A DNA stretch of 20,369 bases. Origin: Bacteroidales bacterium (GTDB lineage Bacteria; Bacteroidota; Bacteroidia; Bacteroidales; F082). A program made the position numbers and the translations under genes. The notes under the pieces are model-generated. The model did no database searches. It saw nothing but the letters and a program-made list of their open reading frames with translations, and was not told the DNA's origin. Where the stretch lies: positions 1 to 20,369 of the forward strand of contig JAILDR010000147.1 of the NCBI GenBank assembly GCA_024689285.1, written 5' to 3'. Within the stretch, counting starts at the first letter, position 1. Every line of letters begins with the position of its first letter. Of the stretch, positions 7,379 to 14,593 are shown piece by piece.

Positions 7379-8479
7379 TTATTTGAGAATAATTCTGCAA
7401 ATCTTGGTAACGTCCTCTTCTGTAAGATCTGCAAACATAGGCAAAGCCAAAACTGTTTCAGCAGCATGACGTGCGACTGGGAAATCTTGAGAACCGTATT
7501 GGTCTTTGTAACATGTAAGGTCTGGAATAATCGGGTAGAAATACTTACGAGCCAATATCAGTTTATCTTTGAGTTTCTGCTGGATTTCATTCCGGTCGTA
7601 TTTGTAGCCATCGAAAAACACTGGATAATAGGCATAATTCTGAGTGACACCATCCTGAGGGGCAATCTTGTGAATACCTTTTTCTCCGAGCAGTATTTGA
7701 TCATACAAATCGTTTGCGGTCTTACGTTTTGCCACTTCATCTTCAAAATGGCGAAGGTTGCAGATACCCATTGCTGCCTCGTATTCATTCATACGGGCAT
7801 TGGTGCTTATATAGCCCACATCTTCGTGACTGATGAAACCGAAATTGGTAAGCACATCGACATCCTTATGAACATTCTCATCCTTGAACACAGTGATGCC
7901 GCCTTCAATGGTATGAAACACCTTGGTAGCGTGGCAACTGAACATGGCCATATCACCAAAAGCAGCACAATCAACGCCATTTCGTTTCACACCAAATGCA
8001 TGGGCTGCATCGTAGATAACTTTAAGGTTATGTTTCTTGGCAATGGCATCAATAGCATCCACATCGCAAAGCACACCATACACATGCGTTGCCATGATAG
8101 CCACTGTCTTTGGTGTGATATACTTCTCAATCTGGTTGACATCGATGGTATAGTCCTTATCATTGACATCGCAGAAAACCGGCACCAAACCATTACGAGC
8201 AATAGAATGGGTGGTGGAGCAATGGGTGTAAGGGGTTGTGATAACTTCGCTTCCTTTTGGGAAATGGAAAGCATCAATACCCACTTCCAAGGCGACATGA
8301 CCATTGGCAAAGAGAGAGAGGTGTTCAACACCCATTCTTTCCTGGAGCATTTTTTCAAATCTACGATGTAATTCACCGCGATTGGAGAGCCAACGGTTCT
8401 CCCATAAGACTTTAATCTCTTCAACATACTCATCGAACGATGGCATCGATGAACGAGTAACTGCAATTAATTTATCCAT
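7379..8479 (-). CDS. DegT/DnrJ/EryC1/StrS sugar aminotransferase, 366 aa
   Basis: A PLP-dependent nucleotide-sugar aminotransferase. SLFANGHVALEV (55-66) binds the PLP phosphate, VIYDAAHAFG (154-163) supplies the ring-nitrogen aspartate D157, and SCHATKVFHTIEGG (181-194) holds the Schiff-base lysine K186. The ATKVFHTIEGG form resembles VioA-type enzymes that transfer an amino group to C4 of dTDP-4-keto-6-deoxyglucose. That substrate would be made by RmlA and RmlB encoded just upstream. C4 regiochemistry is inferred from resemblance only, so the symbol vioA is withheld; a C3 enzyme is possible but no 3,4-ketoisomerase is visible. The ATG at 8479 is unambiguous. Confidence 0.88.
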   Translation of the reverse strand: MDKLIAVTRSSMPSFDEYVEEIKVLWENRWLSNRGELHRRFEKMLQERMGVEHLSLFANGHVALEVGIDAFHFPKGSEVITTPYTHCSTTHSIARNGLVPVFCDVNDKDYTIDVNQIEKYITPKTVAIMATHVYGVLCDVDAIDAIAKKHNLKVIYDAAHAFGVKRNGVDCAAFGDMAMFSCHATKVFHTIEGGITVFKDENVHKDVDVLTNFGFISHEDVGYISTNARMNEYEAAMGICNLRHFEDEVAKRKTANDLYDQILLGEKGIHKIAPQDGVTQNYAYYPVFFDGYKYDRNEIQQKLKDKLILARKYFYPIIPDLTCYKDQYGSQDFPVARHAAETVLALPMFADLTEEDVTKICRIILK

Positions 8480-8506
8480 ATTATTCTATTTAAATGTTCT
8501 TATTCA

Positions 8507-9055
8507 TTAAAAAGGGAATTCTGATTCAGCCATATAAGGATGATGTTTGTCTTTTTCGGACAAAACAATCTTATCTTTTGGAACCAGCCAATCAATATTT
8601 AAATCCGGGTCATCCCACACAACATATCCTTCAGACTGTGGAGCGTAGTAATTATCCACTTTATATTGGAATATACAAGTATCAGAAAGGCATATCATAG
8701 CATGTCCCATTCCTTTGGGAAGGAACAATTGACGATGGTTTTCAGCAGAAAGTTCAACACCCACCCATTGTCCAAATGTAGGAGACTCTTTTCGTAAATC
8801 AACAGCAACGTCCAAAACAGCACCTTCAACTACACGGGCAAGTTTACTCTGAGTGTATGGTGGTTTTTGAAAATGAATACCTCTAAGAACACCATAGGAT
8901 GATTTGTTCTCGTTCTCTTGCACAAAAGAAATTGGAGCAACCTTCTCATTAAACTCATCATCGCGAAAAGTTTCGCAGAAATAACCTCTTTCGTCACCGA
9001 ATATTTTGGGTTCAATGATAATGACACCGGGAATTTTAGTTTCGATAAAATTCAT
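8507..9055 (-). CDS. rmlC: dTDP-4-dehydrorhamnose 3,5-epimerase RmlC, 182 aa
   Basis: A cupin-fold epimerase converting dTDP-4-keto-6-deoxyglucose to dTDP-4-keto-L-rhamnose. The length is standard for RmlC. Key blocks are FGDERGYFCETF (19-30), VLRGIHFQ (56-63) with catalytic-base H61, LPKGMGHAM (112-120), the tyrosine-bearing YKVDNYY (131-137) and NIDW (153-156) with the conserved aspartate. It lies between the acyltransferase gene (5 bp upstream) and the aminotransferase gene. rmlD, which normally completes dTDP-L-rhamnose synthesis, is not in the window. The product is therefore either finished elsewhere or diverted to the aminotransferase. Confidence 0.94.
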   Translation of the reverse strand: MNFIETKIPGVIIIEPKIFGDERGYFCETFRDDEFNEKVAPISFVQENENKSSYGVLRGIHFQKPPYTQSKLARVVEGAVLDVAVDLRKESPTFGQWVGVELSAENHRQLFLPKGMGHAMICLSDTCIFQYKVDNYYAPQSEGYVVWDDPDLNIDWLVPKDKIVLSEKDKHHPYMAESEFPF

Positions 9056-9060
9056 AATAA

Positions 9061-10101
9061 TTATTTTATAAGTTTAGAATTCAACCATTTGGTTATAGGA
9101 TTAATGAAATAAGACGTTACCAGATAAGAACCTGCAATAGTTAATGCAAGCGTAATCGGAACAATAATCCAAGGATTGGTTACGCCTATTTTAATTGAAG
9201 CGACCTGCACTACATTTATCACAAAAGAATGAATCATGTAGAAGGCAAAACTCACACCACCTAGACTAACCAATATTTTATTTTTTAGTGGGTTTTTCTC
9301 ACTTGTGATAGAAAGTATACTAGTAGCCAATATCAATAAAGCAACTGGTATCCAATACGCAAATGCTTTTTTAGCCACGCCCAAATCTAAACGTGTGAAA
9401 ATTATGATAGTTATAATACTGAGTATTATTGCAAGATATGCCATAATCTGTTTCCCACGCAACTTTTTCAGCACCTCTTCATTATTCACAATTCTAAGGT
9501 ATGCCATAGCAATTATTACACCTATAACGAAATCAAACAATCGTATTATCGGATTGATATAAAGAATTGGTAACCAATAATCTTCAGGTGTAAAAAATTC
9601 TACAATAATCAATACGATATATAGTACAGCTAAATAAAACCATTTCTTACCGTTTACTTTTGACAATAGCCGATAAATAAAAGGAAACAGCACTGCGAAG
9701 AAAACCGTATTACACAAATACCACGAAGGAGAATTGTATGAATAAAAGACTTCTTTTATCGGAATAAAACTCTGGAGAAGAAGAAAGTTTGAACCAAATG
9801 CAAGTGCAGAACTTGGAACGCTACACAAATAGTTGAGAATGACAAACAGAAACAATACCAACCAATGCAGCGGGTAAAACTTTATAAGCCTACGCTTAAG
9901 GTATCGGCCATAATCAAATTTGGATTCAAGCACTTTCTCAGAATACCCTAATGTGAGTGTAAAACCGCCAAGGATAAAGAAAAATGCGACACCCGCCGAC
10001 CCACCACCTGGCCATAACTTTACATGATGAAAAAAAATCATCAAAATAAATATGAGTCGCCATGTGGATAACTCAGGAATGTAAGTTTTTGATGATGCCA
10101 T
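9061..10101 (-). CDS. Acyltransferase 3 family (OafA/YrhL-like) membrane protein, 346 aa
   Basis: A polytopic inner-membrane acyltransferase with about ten hydrophobic segments from residue 15 to the end. The N-terminal signature is WRLIFILMIFFHHV (14-27) with R15 and the paired histidines H25-H26, which in this family are essential for acyl transfer. VAFFFILGGFTLTLGY (38-53) follows. Such proteins usually O-acetylate surface polysaccharides or sugar precursors across the membrane. The true start is the ATG at 10101; a TTG three codons upstream (10110) is less likely because the ATG gives a normal N-terminus MASSKTYIPEL. The gene is strikingly AT-rich next to rmlB, suggesting separate acquisition. 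Confidence 0.88.
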   Translation of the reverse strand: MASSKTYIPELSTWRLIFILMIFFHHVKLWPGGGSAGVAFFFILGGFTLTLGYSEKVLESKFDYGRYLKRRLIKFYPLHWLVLFLFVILNYLCSVPSSALAFGSNFLLLQSFIPIKEVFYSYNSPSWYLCNTVFFAVLFPFIYRLLSKVNGKKWFYLAVLYIVLIIVEFFTPEDYWLPILYINPIIRLFDFVIGVIIAMAYLRIVNNEEVLKKLRGKQIMAYLAIILSIITIIIFTRLDLGVAKKAFAYWIPVALLILATSILSITSEKNPLKNKILVSLGGVSFAFYMIHSFVINVVQVASIKIGVTNPWIIVPITLALTIAGSYLVTSYFINPITKWLNSKLIK

Positions 10102-10113
10102 TCTATTCAATAA

Positions 10114-11328
10114 TTAGCGTCCTTTATACATATCGTCATAATAGCGTTGGTAGTCGCCACTAGTGACATTGTCCATCCATTCCTGGTTCTCCAAATACCA
10201 CTTGACGGTCTTCTCTATACCCTCTTCGAATTGGAGCGAAGGCTCCCAACCCAATTCACGCTGAAGTTTACTGCTATCGATGGCATAACGCATATCGTGT
10301 CCGGCACGGTCGGTGACGTAGGTAATCAAGTCCATATCGGTACCCTCGGGACGACCCAGGATGCGGTCCACGGTGTTGATGACCACCTTGATAATATCGA
10401 TGTTTTTCCACTCGTTGAAACCACCTATGTTGTAGGTCTCGGCCACCTTGCCCTGATGGAAGATGAGGTCGATGGCTCTTGCATGGTCTTCCCCATAGAG
10501 CCAGTCGCGCACATTCTCGCCCTTGCCGTAGACGGGCAACGGCTTGCGATGACGGATGTTGTTGATAAACAAAGGAATCAACTTCTCCGGGAATTGGTAG
10601 GGGCCGTAGTTGTTCGAGCAATTGGTGATGATGGTCGGCAAGCCGTAGGTGTCGTGGAAGGCGCGCACAAAATGGTCGCTCGAGGCCTTGGCAGCACTGT
10701 AAGGGCTGTGCGGTTGGTATTTCAGTTCCTCGGTGAAGAACTTGTCGCCGAAAGCCAGATGGTGCTTGCCACTGCTGGCCTTGGTGCTGAAAGGCGGCTC
10801 GATGCCTTCGGGATGGGTCAGCTCGAGGGCGCCGTAGACCTCGTCGGTGCTAATGTGGTAGAAGCGGCAAGAAACGCAGGTCCCTGAGCCCGTCGAAGGG
10901 CCGTCATTCTCGGTCGGTGCTTCGACAGGCTCAGCAACCTTAACTTTATATGGCTCTGGCTGTGACTCCCAATTGATTTTCGCGGCCTGCAATAGGCTCA
11001 ACGTTCCCATCACGTTGGTTTGAGCAAAGGTGAACGGGTCTTTGATGCTACGGTCGACGTGGCTCTCCGCCGCAAGATGGATGATGCCGTCGACGTGTTC
11101 GTCCTGCATCAGTTTCAAGACGCCTTCGAAGTCGCAGATGTCCATGCGGACAAAGCGGTAGTTGGGCTTGTCCTCGATGTCCTTGAGGTTGGCCAGGTTG
11201 CCGGCGTAGGTCAGTTTGTCGAGGTTGATAATCTTATAGTCGGGGTATTTGTTCACAAAAAGGCGAACAACGTGGCTACCGATAAAGCCAGCGCCACCCG
11301 TGATGATGATGTTTCTTTTGTAACTCAT
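10114..11328 (-). CDS. rmlB: dTDP-glucose 4,6-dehydratase RmlB with an in-frame repeat insertion, 404 aa
   Basis: An extended short-chain dehydrogenase that oxidises, dehydrates and reduces dTDP-glucose to dTDP-4-keto-6-deoxyglucose. The NAD loop GGAGFIG is at 11-17, HLAAESHVDRS at 84-94, the catalytic STDE at 160-163, and the YxxxK pair Y210/K214. All catalytic residues are present. The protein is about 25 residues longer than Bacteroidales homologues, which run directly from the QPEPYK region into RFYHIS. The extra residues (about 129-153, VAEPVEAPTEN...STGSGT) are encoded by a palindromic repeat and lie just before the catalytic strand. The gene is 12 bp upstream of the acyltransferase gene. 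Function is probably kept, but this is untested. Confidence 0.95.
   Translation of the reverse strand: MSYKRNIIITGGAGFIGSHVVRLFVNKYPDYKIINLDKLTYAGNLANLKDIEDKPNYRFVRMDICDFEGVLKLMQDEHVDGIIHLAAESHVDRSIKDPFTFAQTNVMGTLSLLQAAKINWESQPEPYKVKVAEPVEAPTENDGPSTGSGTCVSCRFYHISTDEVYGALELTHPEGIEPPFSTKASSGKHHLAFGDKFFTEELKYQPHSPYSAAKASSDHFVRAFHDTYGLPTIITNCSNNYGPYQFPEKLIPLFINNIRHRKPLPVYGKGENVRDWLYGEDHARAIDLIFHQGKVAETYNIGGFNEWKNIDIIKVVINTVDRILGRPEGTDMDLITYVTDRAGHDMRYAIDSSKLQRELGWEPSLQFEEGIEKTVKWYLENQEWMDNVTSGDYQRYYDDMYKGR
10879..10939. repeat. Palindromic CTGAGCC(C/T)GTCGAAG repeat inserted in rmlB
   Basis: Two 24-bp arms, 10879-10902 and 10916-10939, contain the inverted pair CTGAGCCCGTCGAAG (10884-10898) and CTTCGACAGGCTCAG (10920-10934), matching at 14 of 15 positions around a 21-bp centre. 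This CTTCGACaGGCTCAG motif is a dispersed bacterial palindrome I recognise from many genomes. In rmlB it is read in frame without a stop. No transposase is present, so it would have to move in trans. Confidence 0.85.
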
Positions 11329-11346
11329 TATATATTATGTATAATT

Positions 11347-11445
11347 TCGAACACGTTTTTTCCGAACACGGATTTAGCGGATTTGCACGGAGTTTTGCGA
11401 CTCGTCGCAAAATAATCCGTTAAATCCGTGTCCATCCGTGTTCAA
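11347..11445. repeat. Left copy of 88-bp perfect direct repeat flanking the GxxExxY gene
   Basis: Positions 11358-11445 are identical to 11866-11953, and the match extends left for 11 more bases with three mismatches. Each copy is a nested palindrome. The outer arms CACGGATTTAGCGGAT and ATCCGTTAAATCCGTG pair with one mismatch. The centre TTTTGCGAC-TC-GTCGCAAAA pairs perfectly. The copy lies 18 bp upstream of the rmlB start. Confidence 0.93.
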
Positions 11446-11464
11446 TATTATTATGTTGTGGTTT

Positions 11465-11839
11465 TTATAATACTCTTCTTTCTATTTGCAGTTCATCGTA
11501 TTTCCCGAAATTAATCAGAAAACCTAGTTTGAATCCTGTGACTTTTAAGTAATTGTATAATTGGCTTCTGTGGGAGTCGTCCAAATCTTTCACGGCTTTC
11601 AATTCCAAAATGATTTTGTCATAACACACAAAATCTGCAACATATTTTTTTCCTAATTTTATATCGTCATAGTATATTTCCAATTCCTTTTCCCTTTCAT
11701 AAGGAATATGACGTTTTTCAAGCTCTATTTCCAAAGCCTCTTGGTATACCGCTTCAAGAAAGCCACTACCTAAGACATTGTAAACCCTCATGGCAGCACC
11801 TCTGATGGCGTAACTCTCGTTTTGAAAAATTAGAGACAT
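11465..11839 (-). CDS. GxxExxY protein (PD-(D/E)XK nuclease-like), 124 aa
   Basis: A small protein of the GxxExxY family (PDDEXK_3). The name-giving motif is G26-F27-L28-E29-A30-V31-Y32 within GSGFLEAVYQEAL. A PD-(D/E)XK-like core follows: D69 in VADFV, then ILELKA with E79 and K81. The conserved LINFG is at 108-112. Full length and intact. No activity is established for the family that I can cite; the fold suggests a nuclease. It lies on the same strand as the rml genes but between perfect 88-bp direct repeats, so it looks like cargo or driver of an inserted unit between rmlA and rmlB rather than part of sugar synthesis. Confidence 0.9.
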   Translation of the reverse strand: MSLIFQNESYAIRGAAMRVYNVLGSGFLEAVYQEALEIELEKRHIPYEREKELEIYYDDIKLGKKYVADFVCYDKIILELKAVKDLDDSHRSQLYNYLKVTGFKLGFLINFGKYDELQIERRVL

Positions 11840-11854
11840 ATTGCACGGTATTTG

Positions 11855-11953
11855 TCGAACACAAATTTTCCGAACACGGATTTAGCGGATTTGCACGGAG
11901 TTTTGCGACTCGTCGCAAAATAATCCGTTAAATCCGTGTCCATCCGTGTTCAA
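11855..11953. repeat. Right copy of 88-bp perfect direct repeat flanking the GxxExxY gene
   Basis: Positions 11866-11953 are base-for-base the same as 11358-11445 and in the same orientation, 508 bp apart. This copy sits 15 bp upstream of the GxxExxY ATG and 24 bp after the rmlA stop. Recombination between copies would delete exactly one repeat plus the gene. Zero divergence over 88 bp points to recent insertion or gene conversion. Confidence 0.93.
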
Positions 11954-11977
11954 AACAAATAAGTGTTCTTTGGTGGT

Positions 11978-12901
11978 TTAGCTCCTTTGAGGGTGTGTCA
12001 AGGTGTCGGAGGTGATTTCCGACTTGTATTCGTCGATGACCTTCAGCAGGTATTGCCCATACTGGTTCTTCAGCATCGGCTTGGCCAACTCGCGCATCTT
12101 CTCTTCGGTAATCCAACCGTTGCGGTAGGCGATGCCCTCAAGGCAGGCAATCTTCAGGCCTTGGCGCTTCTCGATGACCTCCACGAAGGTGGAAGCCTCG
12201 CTAAGGCTGTCGTGTGTGCCTGTGTCGAGCCACGCGAAGCCGCGACCGAACACCTGAACTTTCAGTTCACCGTCTTCCAGGAAGCGCTGGTTCACCGTGG
12301 TGATTTCCAATTCGCCACGTGCCGATGGCTTGATGTGTTTGGCCACGTCGACGACTTTATTGGGATAGAAATACAAGCCCACCACGGCATAGTTGCTCTT
12401 GGGTTCCTTGGGTTTCTCCTCGATGCTGAGGCAGTTGCCTTGGCGGTCGAATTCGGCCACGCCATAGCGCTCGGGGTCGCTGACCCAGTAGCCGAACACG
12501 GTGGCCTTCTTGTTCTCTTCGGCGTCTTTGACGGCATTACGGAGCAGTCCAGTGAAGCCGCTACCGTAAAAGATGTTGTCGCCCAAGACGAGGCAGGCGC
12601 AGTCGTCGCCGATGAACTTCTCACCGATGATAAAGGCTTGGGCCAGACCATCGGGAGAGGGCTGCTCGGCATACTCGAAGTGTACTCCATAGTCGCTGCC
12701 GTCTCCTAGCAGACGCTGGAAGCCCGGCAGGTCATACGGGGTGCTGATGATGAGGATGTCGCGGATGCCAGCGAGCATCAGGGCCGAGATGGGGTAATAA
12801 ACCATCGGCTTGTCGTAGATGGGGAGCAGCTGTTTGCTGACGCCCTTGGTAATGGGATAAAGACGGGTTCCAGAACCGCCTGCTAATACGATACCTTTCA
12901 T
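11978..12901 (-). CDS. rmlA: Glucose-1-phosphate thymidylyltransferase RmlA, 307 aa
   Basis: The enzyme joins dTTP and glucose-1-phosphate to dTDP-glucose, the first step of the dTDP-sugar route, in the cytoplasm. The start [16 protein letters not shown] carries the GGSGTRL nucleotide loop (8-14), followed by [12 protein letters not shown] (22-33) and the downstream LGDNIFYG and [15 protein letters not shown] blocks typical of RmlA. At 307 residues it is slightly longer than the usual 290-295, with the excess in a C-terminal tail. The ATG at 12901 is fixed by the motif. The flanking intergenic spaces on both sides are occupied by repeat-nuclease insertions, so the ancestral rmlA-rmlB spacing has been enlarged. 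Confidence 0.96.
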   Translation of the reverse strand: MKGIVLAGGSGTRLYPITKGVSKQLLPIYDKPMVYYPISALMLAGIRDILIISTPYDLPGFQRLLGDGSDYGVHFEYAEQPSPDGLAQAFIIGEKFIGDDCACLVLGDNIFYGSGFTGLLRNAVKDAEENKKATVFGYWVSDPERYGVAEFDRQGNCLSIEEKPKEPKSNYAVVGLYFYPNKVVDVAKHIKPSARGELEITTVNQRFLEDGELKVQVFGRGFAWLDTGTHDSLSEASTFVEVIEKRQGLKIACLEGIAYRNGWITEEKMRELAKPMLKNQYGQYLLKVIDEYKSEITSDTLTHPQRS

Positions 12902-12935
12902 ATTGTTTGTGTTTTATTGTCTAAACAAAGTATGC

Positions 12936-12981
12936 CGTTTTGTACAGGAGATTGCGGGTCTTACGCCCGCAATGACTCCTT
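12936..12981 (+). repeat. ATTGCGGG palindromic repeat, copy 1
   Basis: A 46-bp unit with one mismatch to copy 3 (13466-13511), in the same orientation. The core is ATTGCGGGTC-TTAC-GCCCGCAAT, preceded by TTGTACAGGA and followed by GACTCCTT. It lies 35 bp upstream of the rmlA start, so it is in the rmlA leader region and could form a hairpin in the message. Confidence 0.9.
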
Positions 12982-13055
12982 TGTTTGAAGGTTATCAATT
13001 CGTTTGAGAGAAGGTTATCTTAAAAACAGTGTTTTTATTGAGACACCATATCGAG

Positions 13056-13096
13056 GACAGTCATTGCGGGCTTGACCCGCAATCTCCTATACTTTT
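13056..13096 (-). repeat. ATTGCGGG palindromic repeat, copy 2 (inverted), holding the stop of the GIY-YIG gene
   Basis: On the minus strand this reads GTATAGGAGATTGCGGGTC, then AA, then GCCCGCAATGACT, matching the left half of copy 1 at 18 of 19 positions. Relative to copies 1 and 3 it is inverted. The TGA in its AATGA end terminates the nuclease frame, and the last 8 or so codons of that frame (GDCGSSPQ) are repeat-encoded. Confidence 0.88.
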
Positions 13097-13452
13097 TGGC
13101 TCCTCTCCAGTAGAAACCAGTTCTTCGTAATACTCTTTCACTGATTGCATATATTCCTCGTCCACACCAATGTCATCCGACAAATCTTTCCATTCGGGAT
13201 TAAACTCTTTTATCAGATCTTCTTTCCATTCTCTGTGCCATTTCTTTATTTGCTTTTCTCGATGAATGGCTATTGTCATATCTTTACAAATCTCAAAATA
13301 GACCAGATTATCTGTTTTATACTTGTCAGTAAAACCTTTGTTTATGTGAAGTTTATGCTCTGCAACCCGCCGTTTTAGTCATTAGTAACGCCGGTGTACA
13401 AAGTGGTTTTGTGTTTATTGGTCAAAATGTACACAAATCCTTCTTTTGACAT
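13061..13452 (-). pseudogene. GIY-YIG nuclease gene broken by a one-base frameshift
   Basis: From the ATG at 13452 the frame reads MSKEGFVYILTNKH...TTLYTGVTND, with the GIY-YIG pair appearing as FVYIL and LYTGV. It then hits TAA at 13377-13375. Shifting frame there restores KRRVAEHKLHINKGF... and runs through VYFEIC and HREKQIKKWHREWK to a stop at 13061, about 115 residues in all, the normal size of stand-alone GIY-YIG proteins. GACTAAAACGG would be GACTTAAAACGG (Asp-Leu-Lys-Arg) with one added T, so a single-base deletion in a short A/T run explains it. The downstream 72-codon open frame is only the C-terminal part. Repeat copies 3 and 2 bracket the gene as an inverted pair. A sequencing error is possible. 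Confidence 0.85.
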
Positions 13453-13465
13453 TGCTTTAGTGATT

Positions 13466-13511
13466 CGTTTTGTACAGGAAATTGCGGGTCTTACGCCCGC
13501 AATGACTCCTT
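13466..13511 (+). repeat. ATTGCGGG palindromic repeat, copy 3
   Basis: It has the same 46-bp unit as copy 1, with one substitution (AGGAAATTG for AGGAGATTG). It begins 14 bp upstream of the broken nuclease's ATG and ends about 38 bp after the galE stop. With the inverted copy 2 it frames the nuclease gene as imperfect terminal inverted repeats. Confidence 0.9.
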
Positions 13512-13549
13512 AGTGAATGTGTCAAATAGGCTTTAGCCGACCCATTATA

Positions 13550-14560
13550 TTAATAACCATTTGGGTTGTTTCTCTGCCAGTTCCATGAGTCGCGGCACAT
13601 CTCCTCGAGGCCGTATTGTGCCTTCCAGCCCAACTCGCGTTCCGCCTTGGCTGGGTCGGAGTAGCATGTGGCGATGTCGCCTGCCCTGCGCGGCTTGATA
13701 CTGTATGGAATCTTGATACCATTGACCTTCTCGAAGGTCTTCACCACATCCAATACCGAGTAACCGTGACCAGTGCCGAGATTATAGATGGCACAACCAC
13801 ATTTGCGCTCGATGGCTTGCAGGGCCGCCACGTGTCCTTTGGCCAAGTCGACGACATGGATGTAGTCGCGGACGCCTGTGCCGTCAGGGGTTGGGTAGTC
13901 GTTGCCGAACACGCCCAACTCAGCACGTTTGCCCACAGCCACCTGTGTGACGTATGGCATCAGGTTGTTTGGGATGCCGTTGGGGTTCTCGCCTATCCTG
14001 CCACTCGGATGGGCACCGATGGGATTAAAATAACGCAATAGCACGATGTTCCATTCTTTGTCAGCCTTCTGCATGTCCATCATGATTTCTTCCAACATGC
14101 TCTTGGTTTGGCCGTATGGGTTGGTGCAATGGCCCTTTGGACATTCCTCAGTGATGGGGATGATGGCCGGGTCGCCATAGACGGTGGCCGACGACGAGAA
14201 GATGATGTTTTTGCAGCCGTGTTGGCGCATCACGTCGAGAAGTGTCAGCGTGCCGCCGATATTGTTTTCGTAGTATTCCCAAGGCTTTTCCACGCTCTCG
14301 CCCACGGCTTTCAGTCCGGCAAAATGGATGCAGGCATCAAAACGATGGGCTTCCATGACGCGGTTGAGGCCTTCGCGGTCGCGGATGTCGACTTCGTAGA
14401 AGGGGATTTCCTTGCCCGTCAGCTCAGCCACGCGCTCCAACGATTTGCGGTTGGAGTTGCTGAGGTTATCAATGACCACGGTCTCATGCCCCGCAGCAGC
14501 GAGTTCAACTAAGGTATGCGATCCAATGAAGCCGGCACCGCCAGTAACTAGGATATTCAT
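13550..14560 (-). CDS. galE: UDP-glucose 4-epimerase GalE, 336 aa
   Basis: An NAD-dependent extended SDR that interconverts UDP-glucose and UDP-galactose (some members also the GlcNAc/GalNAc pair). The N-terminal Rossmann loop GGAGFIGSH is at 7-15. VIDNLSNS and [12 protein letters not shown] blocks follow, then the catalytic SSSATVYG and YGQTK, then [11 protein letters not shown] and [12 protein letters not shown], all typical of GalE. I place the start at the ATG at 14560, which yields MNILVTGG directly after an A-rich leader. An upstream TTG at 14596 would add twelve residues with no family support. It begins the minus-strand sugar cluster. A -7-like TATTTTTG lies about 35 bp upstream. Confidence 0.94.
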   Translation of the reverse strand: MNILVTGGAGFIGSHTLVELAAAGHETVVIDNLSNSNRKSLERVAELTGKEIPFYEVDIRDREGLNRVMEAHRFDACIHFAGLKAVGESVEKPWEYYENNIGGTLTLLDVMRQHGCKNIIFSSSATVYGDPAIIPITEECPKGHCTNPYGQTKSMLEEIMMDMQKADKEWNIVLLRYFNPIGAHPSGRIGENPNGIPNNLMPYVTQVAVGKRAELGVFGNDYPTPDGTGVRDYIHVVDLAKGHVAALQAIERKCGCAIYNLGTGHGYSVLDVVKTFEKVNGIKIPYSIKPRRAGDIATCYSDPAKAERELGWKAQYGLEEMCRDSWNWQRNNPNGY

Positions 14561-14572
14561 TTTTTTTATGGT

Positions 14573-14591
14573 ATTACTTCGTAAGAAATCT
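14573..14591 (-). repeat. Short palindromic repeat, unit 1
   Basis: ATTACTTCGTAAGAAATCT, identical to unit 2 at 14710-14728. On the minus strand it is AGATTTCTTACGAAGTAAT, a small hairpin TTAC-GAA-GTAA. It lies 12 bp upstream of the galE ATG. Confidence 0.75.
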
Positions 14592-14593
14592 GT

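Noticed and set aside
7250..8371. Long open frame on the plus strand, 373 codons
   Set aside because: It lies opposite the DegT aminotransferase and the start of an ATP-grasp gene, both with clear catalytic motifs; its translation has no recognisable domain.
11347..11953. Repeat pair as a CRISPR array or integron attC sites
   Set aside because: Only two copies, 88 bp long, separated by a gene; no spacer periodicity, cas genes or integrase.
10147..12709. Plus-strand frames of about 130-250 codons opposite rmlB and rmlA
   Set aside because: Shadows of strongly conserved genes in GC-richer sequence; no start context or motif.
12918..12935. TACTTTG upstream of rmlA as a promoter
   Set aside because: One base short of TAnnTTTG, with no -33 element; rmlA may be read from galE or from an unrecognised promoter.
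13021..13037. TAAAAACAGTGTTTTTA palindrome as a terminator
   Set aside because: The stem is almost all A/T with no GC core, so a stable terminator is unlikely.
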